Counted from the first letter of the stretch, positions 52,816 through 61,486 are shown. The stretch: 64,000 nucleotides of DNA from Scrofimicrobium sp. R131 (GCF_040256745.1 NZ_CP138335.1:2157981-2221980); one strand, 5' to 3'. Program-made: numbers and translations. The notes: generated from the sequence alone by a model not told the origin.

Positions 52816-54098
52816 GCGAACAGGCCCTCCGGATCCCAGACCGGATCCCCCTGGCAGAGCGTCAGGTCGACCCGGCCGTACAGCTCGCGGCCGGCGAAGG
52901 GGGTGGCTTTTCCTTTCGAGAGGAACTGTCCCGGGTCCAGCGGCTCGTGGAAGTCCGGGTCAAACACGATCAGGTCGGCGTACTCGCCGGCGATAATCTC
53001 GCCCCCGCCCAGGGAGAAACGTTGGCGCGGAGCCGTGCCCATCACCTCCACCAGCCGTTCCATCTCGAACCGGCCGGCTCGAACAAAGTGGGTGTAGACC
53101 ACGGCCAGCGAGTTCTCCAACCCAACCACCCCGTTGGCGGAGGCGGCCAGCCCACCGGCTTTCTCCTCGGCCGAATGGGGGGCGTGATCGGTGGCGACCA
53201 GATCAATCACCCCGTCCACCAGGGCCTGGGCCACCGCGTCGCGGTCCCGGGCCGAGCGCAGGGGCGGGTTCATCCGGAACCGACCGTCCTCCTCCAACTC
53301 GTCCTCGCTCAGCACCAGGTAGTGGGGAGCGGTCTCGGCGGTGACGGGCAGCCCGTCAGCTTTCGCTTTGGCCACCAGTTCGACCGACCTGGCCGTCGAC
53401 AGGTGACAGGCGTGGTAGCGGCAACCGGTCTCGGCAACCAGGGCCAGGTCCCGCTCCAACTGGGTCCACTCGGCAGCGCCCGGCTTGCCTTTGTGGCCGT
53501 GGGCGCGGGCGTACTCGCCGTCGTTGATGTACCCGTCGGCGGAAATCTCCAGGTCCTCAATGTGCTGGGCGACGATGCCGTCCACCTCGGCCACCTGCGT
53601 CATCACCTCGCGCATCCGGTCGGTGGACTGGACCCCAAAGCCGTCGTCGGAGAACCCGATCACGTAGGGTTCCAGGGCCGCATAGTCCACCGTCTCCCCG
53701 GTGCCGGTCCCGCCCTCGGTCAGGCAGCCGTAGGGGAAGACCTCGATCAGGGCCTCCTGCTGGTAGGCCTGAATCTGGTGGAGCAGCTCCGGCAGATTGT
53801 CCGGCGGGGGCGCCACGTTGGGCATGGCCCCGACCGAAGTGAACCCGCCCCGAGCGGCCGCAGCCGTGCCGGTGGCAATGGTCTCCTTATATGAAAAACC
53901 GGGTTCTCGCAGATGAACGTGAATATCTGCTAAACCCGGTAGAACGTATTTCCCCGAAATGTCGACGACCCGGTCGTCTGGGGTTGGCGAAAGGTCCTTC
54001 CCCAACTCGACCAGTCCGATCTGGTCAACTCGCAGGTCGAGGGGATGAAAAGATCCCCCCTGGAAGACTTGGCCGCCGCGCAAAAGGACGTTCATCAT
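52812..54098 (-). CDS. pyrC: dihydroorotase
   Basis: A 428-residue class I amidohydrolase. Metal ligands in DIHVHLREPG (near residue 60), the HACHLSTARS segment and the ATDHAPH motif near 300 are all present; NPPLRSARDRDA binds substrate. ATG 54098 is chosen over GTG 54104 because GGGAG then has a proper 5-nt spacer. First gene of the pyr operon. Confidence 0.96.
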   Translation of the reverse strand: MMNVLLRGGQVFQGGSFHPLDLRVDQIGLVELGKDLSPTPDDRVVDISGKYVLPGLADIHVHLREPGFSYKETIATGTAAAARGGFTSVGAMPNVAPPPDNLPELLHQIQAYQQEALIEVFPYGCLTEGGTGTGETVDYAALEPYVIGFSDDGFGVQSTDRMREVMTQVAEVDGIVAQHIEDLEISADGYINDGEYARAHGHKGKPGAAEWTQLERDLALVAETGCRYHACHLSTARSVELVAKAKADGLPVTAETAPHYLVLSEDELEEDGRFRMNPPLRSARDRDAVAQALVDGVIDLVATDHAPHSAEEKAGGLAASANGVVGLENSLAVVYTHFVRAGRFEMERLVEVMGTAPRQRFSLGGGEIIAGEYADLIVFDPDFHEPLDPGQFLSKGKATPFAGRELYGRVDLTLCQGDPVWDPEGLFA

Positions 54099-54126
54099 AC
54101 TCACTCCCGATTGAAGGATCCGCGCT

Positions 54127-54156
54127 AGGTTATCGCGAATCCGGGTGCTCGGGCAA
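54127..54156 (-). promoter_or_regulatory. pyr operon promoter
   Basis: The minus strand has TTGCCC (54151-54156) and TAACCT (54127-54132) with 18-nt spacing, 28 nt before the pyrC start. No PyrR-type attenuator is seen in the short leader. Confidence 0.5.
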
Positions 54157-54243
54157 GCTGTTCTTACCGAGCGGGAAGCGGATTTGCCCGCCGGGTCGGG
54201 TGGTCGCGGGCGCCCTGACCAAGCCGAAAGATCCGGTCGTCAA

Positions 54244-54840
54244 CTAGCAGGAGGGTGGGAAAACAACGTCCTTCAAATAGGCGCCAAACTCATAGAACGA
54301 ACGTTGGATCGCCCGGAAGATGCCCCCCTCCGGGTGCGACGCCACCGGGTAGATTTGCCCGGAGAAGCACCGGTTGAGCAGCATTTCGGCCCGGGCCAGA
54401 TGTGAGCGTTCAGTCACCAGCACCACCGAGGTCCACCCCTTTTCGTTGGCGAGTTGGCGGAAAGCAGCCACCTCACCCCCGGTGGTATTGGGGTCGGGCT
54501 CGATGCAGTAGGAGCGGTAGTGGGGATAGTCCCGGTCGCACTCCTCCACCCACTCGCCGTCCTTCGGCTTCAACTCATCGGTAGGGTCCAGGAACCGGCG
54601 CACCTTCACCGAGTGCGAGACAACCATGTTCTCGCTCACCCCGCGAGCGGCCAAATCCCGTCCCAGTTCCTGGCGGTCATTGCCGTAGGCCAGCACCAGA
54701 ATCGCGTCGGCCCGAGCCGGCACTTCCTGCCGCGGGTTCCAAATCAGCCACTGGAACACCCCGAAGGCGATCAGCGCCACCGACGCCACCACGATGACGG
54801 TGGTTCGTCGGGGACGGCGGGCAGGGTTACGCGGGCTCAT
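54244..54840 (-). CDS. YdcF/SanA-family membrane-anchored protein (DUF218)
   Basis: A 198-residue protein with one N-terminal membrane helix (VIVVASVALIAFGVFQWLI) and the DUF218 domain: ADAILVLAYGNDR, TTGGEVAAFRQLANEKGW and VLVTERSHLARAEMLL. Family members affect envelope permeability in E. coli (SanA, ElyC); the function here is unknown. It is divergent from the DUF4342 gene. Confidence 0.85.
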   Translation of the reverse strand: MSPRNPARRPRRTTVIVVASVALIAFGVFQWLIWNPRQEVPARADAILVLAYGNDRQELGRDLAARGVSENMVVSHSVKVRRFLDPTDELKPKDGEWVEECDRDYPHYRSYCIEPDPNTTGGEVAAFRQLANEKGWTSVVLVTERSHLARAEMLLNRCFSGQIYPVASHPEGGIFRAIQRSFYEFGAYLKDVVFPPSC

Positions 54841-54942
54841 AGTGAGTCAATCATACGGAGGCCCACCCTCATTTGCAGTGCACCCTGCCATCTGTCGGGG
54901 CTGTTTGCCATACTGGGAGTTCCAACAACGAAAGGGATCACC

Positions 54943-55281
54943 ATGGGAGAGCAAACCTCCGGGTCCGGAAGTACGTTCACCGAGAAGATTCAGGTGGCCG
55001 GACATGAACTGGTCGATCGGGTCAAGGAACTGGTGGCCGAAGGTGACGTCCGGCAGGTCACCGTCCGAAACGAAGCCGGAAAGAAGCTGCTGACCGTGCC
55101 GATGAACCTGGGCGTGGCGGCGGGCGGAATTGCGGTCCTGGCCGCCCCAACCCTCGTGGTCCTGGGAGGGATCGCCGGCCTGCTGGCCAACGTCACGCTG
55201 GAGGTGCAGCGGACCGATGTCGTCGACGTGGACGCCACCGTGATTGAGGTTAACCCGGACTCGGACAGCGCCCAGGGTTAG
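54943..55281 (+). CDS. DUF4342 domain protein
   Basis: A 112-residue protein: an acidic/basic helical N-terminus (VAGHELVDRVKELVAEGDVR), TVRNEAGKKLLTVPMN, then a hydrophobic segment of about 30 residues (VAAGGIAVLAAPTLVVLGGI). This matches DUF4342, of unknown function and often linked to UBA-like segments. AAAGGG lies about 7 nt before ATG 54943. CATACT at 54908 could be its -10. Confidence 0.8.
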   Translation: MGEQTSGSGSTFTEKIQVAGHELVDRVKELVAEGDVRQVTVRNEAGKKLLTVPMNLGVAAGGIAVLAAPTLVVLGGIAGLLANVTLEVQRTDVVDVDATVIEVNPDSDSAQG

Positions 55282-55290
55282 CGCCGCCGC

Positions 55291-56139
55291 CTAGCCGAAC
55301 CAGGCGCGGAAATAGGCATAAAAATTCAGGTTTCCCACGGATGAGCAGGGGCCGGGGGTGCCGGCTAGGGCTGCCTCGTCCGGCTGGTACGGGGTGTAGT
55401 TGTACAGTCCGGCGGTGGCGTAGTTTTCAATCCAGACGGTGCCTTCGCCGCAGGCCGGATCCGGATGGTAACTGATGGAGTTGTCCATCTGCGGCTGAAA
55501 TGAGTACAGACCCGGCTCGTTGGCGTAGCGCCGAAGCTGCAGGGCGGCATGGTAAACCTGGTTGGAGAAACCAAAGAACTGGGGGTCACAGTTCGCGGTG
55601 TCCGGACACCCGTAGCCCATGGCGATGTCGTAGCGGCCGGGCGTCAGATTGTAGCTGGAGGCAGTCAGCAGACCCTGCTCTTTTTGGAGCATCACCAGCA
55701 CCACCTGCGGGTTCACGCCGCACGACTTGGCTGCCCGGTCGATGATTGCCGCCGCCGAGTCGTTGCTTTGGCCGGTGAACTCAAAGCAGTAGTCGTTGGC
55801 GGGGAAGGTGAGCGAGTCCTCCCGGTAGTCGGCCAGACAGGGGGCGTCCCCGGTTCGACAGCCGTGGTTCACCTCGGCAATGAAAGCGGCCACCTGCTCC
55901 TGGTTCATCGCCTCCGAGTGGTAGAAGACGTCGTCAGAGATGATGTTGCCCGGATCAAAGCCGGTGAAATCCAGGGTGGGGGTAACCGGCTCGGGCTCAA
56001 GCGGCTCCGGGGCCGCCACCGGCTGCTCCGGAGGGGACGAGCCCAGCAGCCGCACGGCCACCCAGGCCAGCACCACCGCCACCAAAATGAGCAGGACAAA
56101 CAGTGCTGGCCGCGGGTTCGCGCGGGTGCGAGCGCTCAT
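55291..56139 (-). CDS. secreted lysozyme-like fold protein
   Basis: A 282-residue protein with an N-terminal signal anchor (LFVLLILVAVVLAWVAVRLL), a Pro/Glu linker and a C-terminal domain. KSCGVNPQVVLVMLQKEQGL near residue 140 resembles the catalytic-Glu helix of lytic transglycosylase-like proteins found in actinobacterial cell-wall proteins. Six or more Cys suggest disulfides. A peptidoglycan-active role is probable, not proven. Overlaps the stop of the LMW phosphatase gene (ATGA) and converges on DUF4342. Confidence 0.65.
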   Translation of the reverse strand: MSARTRANPRPALFVLLILVAVVLAWVAVRLLGSSPPEQPVAAPEPLEPEPVTPTLDFTGFDPGNIISDDVFYHSEAMNQEQVAAFIAEVNHGCRTGDAPCLADYREDSLTFPANDYCFEFTGQSNDSAAAIIDRAAKSCGVNPQVVLVMLQKEQGLLTASSYNLTPGRYDIAMGYGCPDTANCDPQFFGFSNQVYHAALQLRRYANEPGLYSFQPQMDNSISYHPDPACGEGTVWIENYATAGLYNYTPYQPDEAALAGTPGPCSSVGNLNFYAYFRAWFG

Positions 56140-56606
56140 GCGCGCTGAGCCAGGAACTCGATCAGGCCGGGCGTGACCGCCTCGATGGTGGACAGGGTTT
56201 GGGCAAAGTCGGACAGGTCGCCGTACCAGGGGTCGGGCACATCCAGGTTTCCAGCCGCGGCTGGATCGAAGCTGCGGTACATCCGCACGTCGCGGGGTTC
56301 AATCCCGCTGCGTTCGGCCAGGCGGGCCACCCCGCGGCGATGCCCGTCAGTCATGGCTAGGATCAGGTCGAAGTCAGCCAGGTCGGCCGGCTCGAGCTGT
56401 CGGGCCCGATGATCAGGGACGCGATAGCCGCGCTCGCTGAGGATTCGAGCCGCCCGATAGTCGATCGGGTTCCCTTCCTCCTCGGCACTAATTCCTGCCG
56501 AGTCAACCTGCACTTCCAACCCATCAACCCGCTGGGCTAGCACCGTTTCAGCCATCACAGACCGGCAAATATTGCCGGTGCAAACCATCAGTACCCGATA
56601 GGTCAT
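56136..56606 (-). CDS. low-molecular-weight protein-tyrosine phosphatase
   Basis: A 156-residue phosphatase with P-loop CTGNICRS at residues 9-16 and the general acid in VPDPWYG near residue 126. In Actinobacteria such enzymes dephosphorylate surface-polymer kinases or act on host proteins. ATGA overlaps on both sides couple it to DUF1684 and to the lysozyme-like gene. Confidence 0.93.
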   Translation of the reverse strand: MTYRVLMVCTGNICRSVMAETVLAQRVDGLEVQVDSAGISAEEEGNPIDYRAARILSERGYRVPDHRARQLEPADLADFDLILAMTDGHRRGVARLAERSGIEPRDVRMYRSFDPAAAGNLDVPDPWYGDLSDFAQTLSTIEAVTPGLIEFLAQRA

Positions 56607-57370
56607 CGATTCTTTTTCTCCCCGGCGGTGACGGCCACCGGCAAAGTGTTGCCCGCAGGCGGCGTGGGGCAGGTGCCGTAGGGGGTGAAGTGCGCCGGGA
56701 AGTTCACGGCCCGGTTAAAGTCGATCGTCAGGCGGCCATCGTCCAGCTTGGCCGGGGCCGAGCGCCAACCCTCCGTCTGGTTGCCGTTGGTCTCATCGTG
56801 GAAGATCAGGCCCAGGTGGTCCCGATCAGACCCGGTGATGGTTACCTTCTGCCCGAAGACGGTGGCGCTTCCCTGCGCGGTCAGCGTCATCGGCTTGGAC
56901 TGGTGAGCGGAAGGCACGGTGACTTCGGTCGGCTCCGGGTAGGGCTCCCACTCGACGGTGACGATCCACTTGGGGTCAAAGTCAAAAGTCCGGGTCTCGC
57001 TGAAGTTGGTGCGAGTGGGGGCTTCAGGATCGCGGGTCCGAACGGCGATTCGGCCAAAGCGCGAGGCAACCTCGGCCTGTCGACCCCGAGCGTCGAGCAA
57101 CGACGTGTCGGACTCTCCGCGGGGAATCTCCAAATGCACCTGCCCGACGACCGGGTGTCCGTCACGGGTAACCTGATCCTCCGGTGAGAAGGTGGCCGTG
57201 ACCTGGTGGTCCTTAGCGGACCAGATTCCCGGGAAGGAACTCAAAGGAGCGGCGGTGTCCCCAACCCACTCCAGGTTCACCAGCGACAGCCAGCCGTGGG
57301 GCTGACGCAAAGTCTCATTCCGGTGTTCCCGCCACTGTTCCCACGCAGCGCGATGATTAATGGCATCCAT
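56603..57370 (-). CDS. DUF1684 domain protein
   Basis: A 255-residue protein matching DUF1684: HGWLSLVNLEWVGD near the N-terminus, EGWRSAPAKLDDG, DFNRAVNFPAHF and CPTPPAGNTLPVAVTAGEK near the C-terminus. The family has a beta-rich fold and unknown function. The usual Cys in the NPxC-like position (here NFPAHF) is missing. GGAGG 7 nt before ATG 57370. First gene of a coupled trio. Confidence 0.87.
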   Translation of the reverse strand: MDAINHRAAWEQWREHRNETLRQPHGWLSLVNLEWVGDTAAPLSSFPGIWSAKDHQVTATFSPEDQVTRDGHPVVGQVHLEIPRGESDTSLLDARGRQAEVASRFGRIAVRTRDPEAPTRTNFSETRTFDFDPKWIVTVEWEPYPEPTEVTVPSAHQSKPMTLTAQGSATVFGQKVTITGSDRDHLGLIFHDETNGNQTEGWRSAPAKLDDGRLTIDFNRAVNFPAHFTPYGTCPTPPAGNTLPVAVTAGEKKNR

Positions 57371-57553
57371 TTGCGAACCTCCTGAGTCGAGTCATTTTGA
57401 GCCTATCAGCCCGCTGCCAACCACTGACAGATCACTTCGCTGTCAGCGTGCCACTTGGGCCCTCGCGGGCGGGCCTAAGGCTCGGTGCTCGGCCCCCGAC
57501 GCCGGACACCAGGGGCCGGACAGCCGGGGCCGACCACCCGATGCCGGATTGCC

Positions 57554-57589
57554 AAAAAGGTGGGCGCGGCCATCAGACCACGCCCACCC
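57554..57589 (-). terminator. terminator after Zn/Mn-binding lipoprotein gene
   Basis: On the minus strand GTGGGCG plus TGGTC pairs, with G-T wobbles, with GGCCG plus CGCCCAC around a TGAT loop (12 bp), followed by CTTTTTGG. It is a good intrinsic terminator 24 nt after the stop codon. Confidence 0.8.
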
Positions 57590-57612
57590 TCAACCGGACA
57601 GCTAACCGAGGT

Positions 57613-58509
57613 TCACCCAGCTGCACATCCGAGTCCGTTGGTCAGGGCCTCCAGGTTGGCACGCATGGCCTCGAAGTAGTCCATTCCCTCCGGCTTCGAT
57701 TCCAAGGTGTGAAGCTCTTTGGGGGTCAGCTCCAGGATTTCGGCCAGCTTCTGGCCGGAGCTGTCCCCCGCCTCGATAAACAGCGAGTCAATTCCCTCGG
57801 CTTTGACCAGTTGCTGAACTTCCTGCAGTCGCTTCGGGGACGGCTCAGTCTCCGGGTTGATTCCCATCACCCCGTGCTGCTCAAAGCCGTACCGGTCCGC
57901 CAGGTAGCCAAATGCCTCGTGCGAGGTCAACAGGGAACCTGCGGCGCATCCGGCCAGGGCGGTGCGATACTCCTGGTCGAGCTGTCCCAACTCCTGTTGG
58001 AGGCGCTCTGCGTTCGCCTGAAACTGGTCGGCATGGTCGGGGTCCACCTGGGCCAACTGGTCTGCCAGGGAGCCGGCTACCTGGCTCATCAGCTCGGGGC
58101 TGAGCCAAATGTGCGGGTCACCCGAACGCAGTTCCCCCTCCGAAACCACCTGGAGGGCATCCACGCTGGCGCCGTCTCTTTGCGCCACAGCCTGCTCAAC
58201 GGGGGGCTGGAACCCGTCGCCTAGGTACAGGGCCACATCCGCCTTCATCAGGTCCGACACCTGGCGGGGAGAGAGCTCCAGGTCGTGAGCCTCACCGCTG
58301 GTGGGGGCCAGGTCAATCACCCGACCCGAGTCACCCACCACCTGCTCGGCCAGGAAGGTCATCGGGTAGATCGAGGTGGCCACGCTCACCTGATCGCCGG
58401 TTGCGTCCGAGCTTTCCGACTGGGCCCCGGCATCAGAACAGGCTGACAGCAGGCCCAGCCCCAGGCTGCCCACCGCCACCGCTAACACAGACTTGTAAAG
58501 TTTTCTCAT
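57613..58509 (-). CDS. Zn/Mn ABC transporter substrate-binding lipoprotein (ZnuA/TroA type)
   Basis: A 298-residue cluster A-I binding protein. Lipobox LLSAC at residues ~20-24. Metal ligands expected in TSGEAHDLELSPRQ (His ~75), DPHIWLSPE (His ~130), SHEAFGYLADRYG (His ~200) and a late acidic residue in FIEAGDS. The short His-rich loop of classic ZnuA is absent, so Mn is as likely as Zn. No ATPase or permease lies next to it. The GGAGG ends only 3 nt from ATG, unusually close. A terminator follows. Confidence 0.9.
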   Translation of the reverse strand: MRKLYKSVLAVAVGSLGLGLLSACSDAGAQSESSDATGDQVSVATSIYPMTFLAEQVVGDSGRVIDLAPTSGEAHDLELSPRQVSDLMKADVALYLGDGFQPPVEQAVAQRDGASVDALQVVSEGELRSGDPHIWLSPELMSQVAGSLADQLAQVDPDHADQFQANAERLQQELGQLDQEYRTALAGCAAGSLLTSHEAFGYLADRYGFEQHGVMGINPETEPSPKRLQEVQQLVKAEGIDSLFIEAGDSSGQKLAEILELTPKELHTLESKPEGMDYFEAMRANLEALTNGLGCAAG

Positions 58510-58528
58510 GCCCTCCAGGCTAAACCTA

Positions 58529-58541
58529 AATGAGTTTCATT
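58529..58541. promoter_or_regulatory. candidate metal-regulator operator
   Basis: AATGAGTTTCATT is a perfect 5-bp inverted repeat (AATGA/TCATT on the sense strand) 20 nt before the metal-binding lipoprotein start. TTAGGTTTAGCCT directly downstream recalls a half DtxR/MntR site. A Zur-, MntR- or DtxR-type site is possible. Confidence 0.4.
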
Positions 58542-58566
58542 CGCAATAAGGACGGTGTGGGACGCC

Positions 58567-58690
58567 TCACTCCCCGACGGTGACTGCGGTTCCGGGGGCG
58601 CCCACCTCGACCGGGCCAACCTCAACTGGCCCCAGCGGGAAGTGACAGGCGAAGCGGTGTTCGGCGCCGACCAACGCTCGATTGCTTCGA
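58567..58690 (-). pseudogene. C-terminal remnant of an oligopeptide ABC transporter ATPase (OppF/DppF type)
   Basis: Minus-strand translation ends GAEHRFACHFP followed by a Val/Gly/Pro-rich tail and a TGA at 58567-58569. The pattern H-x-x-ACHFP is the typical end of the oligopeptide/dipeptide transporter ATP-binding proteins. Only about 36-40 codons are left and no start or Walker motifs exist, so it is a gene remnant from a deletion or rearrangement. Confidence 0.6.
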
Positions 58691-58826
58691 CGCTTCCCAA
58701 CTTTGTTTGATTAACTTCAACCTCTCTCGAAGTATTTCAAATTTCGGCTATAACTAGCCCATCGCCTAGATCAAGAGATCGCGAGCTGGGTGCTATCATG
58801 GGCGGACAGGAAAGAAAGACAGGGCC

Positions 58827-60023
58827 ATGACGACATTCTCGCCGCTGGAAAGCGCCGCACTGGAGCTAGTTGCTTCCAGCCAGGCCCAAACCAGAGCCGC
58901 CATCGCCAGGGAGTTGGGAGTTGCCCCCTCCACCGCGTCCAGTCTGATCAGCAGCCTGCTGTCCGCCCGGGTGATCCGGGAAGAGGGCGAGATGCGCTCG
59001 ACCGGTGGGCGCCGCGCGGTTCGACTCGTGGCATGTGAAACCAATGAGCGCTCCCTGGTGGTAGAACTTGGTGCCAACCATGCACTCTTGAGCCTGGTCG
59101 ACCTCGATGGCGCCGTCCGCGAACCCCGTTCCATCCCCCTGGACATTGGGCTTGGACCGGAGAAAGTCCTCCAACAGGTGATGACTTCCGGTGCCACGAT
59201 GGCCGCTGAGGTGGGGGTAACCGTGACCGCAGTTGGGCTTGGCATTCCCGGCCCGGTTGAAATGGACACCGGCCGAATAGTCTCTCCCTCCCGCATGCCC
59301 GGCTGGCACAACACCTATGCCAAAGATCTGCTGGAAGATATGTGGGGGGTGCCAGCGGTGGTCGAAAATGACGCCCGGCTCGGCGCGGTTGGCACGATGG
59401 CTTACCGGCGCCACCGCCACGAACCTACCTACCAGGACTACATCTACGTCAAGGCCGGATCGGCCATTGGCGGAGCATTGGTCGTAGATGGCACAGTACA
59501 CCGAGGCTCATTCGGGTTGGCCGGGGATTTGAGCCACGTGCCCGTTGAGGCGGCAGCCGACCGCGCGTGTCGATGCGGCAATCGCGGTTGCCTGGACACA
59601 CTTGCCTCCGCCGAAGCCCTCCGCCGAGATCTGGGTTTTGCCGATAACGACTCTCTAATTGCAGCAGCTATCAACTCTGACGCCGACGTCGTCAACGGAG
59701 TGCGGGAGGCCGGGGTTCGTCTCGGAGCCTCCCTCGCCCACGTCGTTTCGTTCCTGAATCCACAGGCGATCATCGTCGGTGGCACCCTTTCCTCCATTGG
59801 CGCCTTTCTTGCCGGGATCCGCCAGGCATTGAATGAGTTTTGCCTACCAGCCATCACCGAGCATTTGGCGGTGGAGGTATCCCTCGCCGGCCGGGAGGCA
59901 ACCCTGTGGGGGCTGGCTGAACAGACCAACTCCCTGCTAACCAAAACCGTCAAGTCCCGCACTGGTGCCAGTTCGGGCACCTCAACCTCCCCTCTGCTAG
60001 ACCCCACCAAGGAGCTGCTGTGA
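58827..60023 (+). CDS. ROK-family transcriptional repressor
   Basis: A 398-residue protein. A winged helix (AAIARELGVAPSTASSLISS, residues 22-41) is followed by the ROK sugar-kinase fold with ENDARLGAVG and the zinc motif CRCGNRGCLD near residue 250. The ROK phosphate-binding Asp/Gly motif at the start of the fold is changed (VELGANHALLSL), in keeping with a regulator, not a kinase. Probably represses its own operon and responds to a sugar or sugar phosphate. GTGA overlap with the M81 gene. Confidence 0.92.
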   Translation: MTTFSPLESAALELVASSQAQTRAAIARELGVAPSTASSLISSLLSARVIREEGEMRSTGGRRAVRLVACETNERSLVVELGANHALLSLVDLDGAVREPRSIPLDIGLGPEKVLQQVMTSGATMAAEVGVTVTAVGLGIPGPVEMDTGRIVSPSRMPGWHNTYAKDLLEDMWGVPAVVENDARLGAVGTMAYRRHRHEPTYQDYIYVKAGSAIGGALVVDGTVHRGSFGLAGDLSHVPVEAAADRACRCGNRGCLDTLASAEALRRDLGFADNDSLIAAAINSDADVVNGVREAGVRLGASLAHVVSFLNPQAIIVGGTLSSIGAFLAGIRQALNEFCLPAITEHLAVEVSLAGREATLWGLAEQTNSLLTKTVKSRTGASSGTSTSPLLDPTKELL

Positions 60024-61486
60024 GCAAACCCCGCGTCGCCATCTGTGGAATCCATATCGAGAGCTCCACCTTTACCCCCTACATCTCGACCGAAGCTGAC
60101 TTCGAGGTTTGCCGAGGTGACGATCTGTTGGCTCGCTACGAGTGGATGGGGCAGGACTGGGCGCGTCAGGTTCAGTGGCTCCCGGTCCTTCATGCCCGGG
60201 CCCTCCCCGGCGGGGTGGTGCGACGCCAAGACTTCGACGCCTGGAAGGCAGAGATCGTGGCCGGGCTCGCCAGCCTGGTGGCTGAGGCTCCTCTCAACGG
60301 CCTGTTCTTCGATATTCACGGCGCGATGAGTGTTCAGGGACTTGACGACGCCGAAGGTGACCTGATCCAGGCAATTCGAGAGGTAATCGGCGAAGAACCC
60401 CTCGTCTCCGCGTCGATGGATCTGCACGGCAACGTCTCCGAAATCCTGTTTGACCTGTGCGATTTGCTGACCTGCTACCGCATGGCCCCGCACGAGGACG
60501 CGTGGGAATCCCGCCAGCGGGCTGCGGAAAACCTGGTGGAGCGAATTGTTTCTGGAGCGGGCCGGCCGGTCAAGGCGCTAGTCCACGTCCCAATTCTGCT
60601 GCCCGGAGAGAAAACTTCCACCCGGGTGGAGCCGGCCAAGAGTCTGTACGGCCTCATTCCCGCAGTCGAGTCGAGGGTGGGCATTCTGGATGCGGCCATC
60701 TGGATTGGGTTTGCCTGGGCGGATCAGCCTCGGTGTAAGGGCGCGGTCGTGGTCACGGGTGACGATCCCGACGACGTTGCCCAGCAGGCTGCAGTGTTGG
60801 GCAGCGAGTTCTGGGCGGCTCGCGACCGGTTCGAGTTCGTGGCCCCCACCGGCACCATGGAGGAGTGTCTGGCCCACGCGCTAACGGCACCGCGACCCTT
60901 CTTCATCTCTGATTCAGGGGATAACCCTGGGGCCGGTGGGGCTGACGACGTGACCGTCGCCCTGCGCGCCCTCCTTGACTGGGAGCCGGTCCAGACCGGT
61001 GCCCTCAATGTCATCTGCGCTTCGATCCTGGACCCGGCGGCCGCCTTGGCTGCTGCTCAGGCAGGGGTTGGGAGCCAGGTCGAGCTGGAGATCGGTGGGA
61101 AAGTCGACACCCGCCCCCCGGGTCCGTGCCTGGTCACCGGCGAGGTCACCTCGGTGATTCAAGATCCCCGGGGAGGCACCACCGTCGTGCTGCGCTCCGG
61201 CGGGTTGTCCCTGGTCGTAACCGAGCATCGGAACCAGTACGCCGAGCTGGACCAGTACCTTGCCTTGGGCCTGGACCCGCGAACAGCCGACGTGGTTGTC
61301 GTCAAGATCGGCTACCTGGAACCTGACCTGTACGAAGCCCAGGCTGATTGGATGATGGCTCTCACCCCCGGCGGCGTTGACCAGGATCTTCACCGGCTCG
61401 ACTATCGGCAGATCGACCGGCCCATGTTCCCCCTCGACCAATTCGGAGCAGACACCGAGCTGACAGTTCAGGTAGTGACCCCGTGA
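60020..61486 (+). CDS. M81-family metallopeptidase (MlrC-like)
   Basis: A 488-residue protein with IHIESSTFTP at the N-terminus, FDIHGAMSVQG and SMDLHGNVSE in the N-terminal MlrC (DUF1485) domain, TCYRMAPHEDAW and, in the C-terminal domain, SDSGDNPGAGGADDVT. The Glu, Asp and His residues of these motifs bind zinc. The name-giving MlrC cleaves linearised microcystin peptides in Sphingomonas; the natural substrates of most members are unknown small peptides or amides. Translationally coupled on both sides to ROK proteins (GTGA). Confidence 0.9.
   Translation: MSKPRVAICGIHIESSTFTPYISTEADFEVCRGDDLLARYEWMGQDWARQVQWLPVLHARALPGGVVRRQDFDAWKAEIVAGLASLVAEAPLNGLFFDIHGAMSVQGLDDAEGDLIQAIREVIGEEPLVSASMDLHGNVSEILFDLCDLLTCYRMAPHEDAWESRQRAAENLVERIVSGAGRPVKALVHVPILLPGEKTSTRVEPAKSLYGLIPAVESRVGILDAAIWIGFAWADQPRCKGAVVVTGDDPDDVAQQAAVLGSEFWAARDRFEFVAPTGTMEECLAHALTAPRPFFISDSGDNPGAGGADDVTVALRALLDWEPVQTGALNVICASILDPAAALAAAQAGVGSQVELEIGGKVDTRPPGPCLVTGEVTSVIQDPRGGTTVVLRSGGLSLVVTEHRNQYAELDQYLALGLDPRTADVVVVKIGYLEPDLYEAQADWMMALTPGGVDQDLHRLDYRQIDRPMFPLDQFGADTELTVQVVTP

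Larger units (their letters stand above)
58510..58826. other. gap between metal-binding lipoprotein and ROK repressor
   Basis: A 317-bp divergent gap that contains the lipoprotein promoter region, an ABC ATPase remnant (58567-58690), and an AT-rich stretch before the ROK gene with -10-like TATAAC (58755) and TATCAT (58794). TTGATTAACTTCAA near 58707 is an imperfect palindrome that might be a repressor site. Confidence 0.5.
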
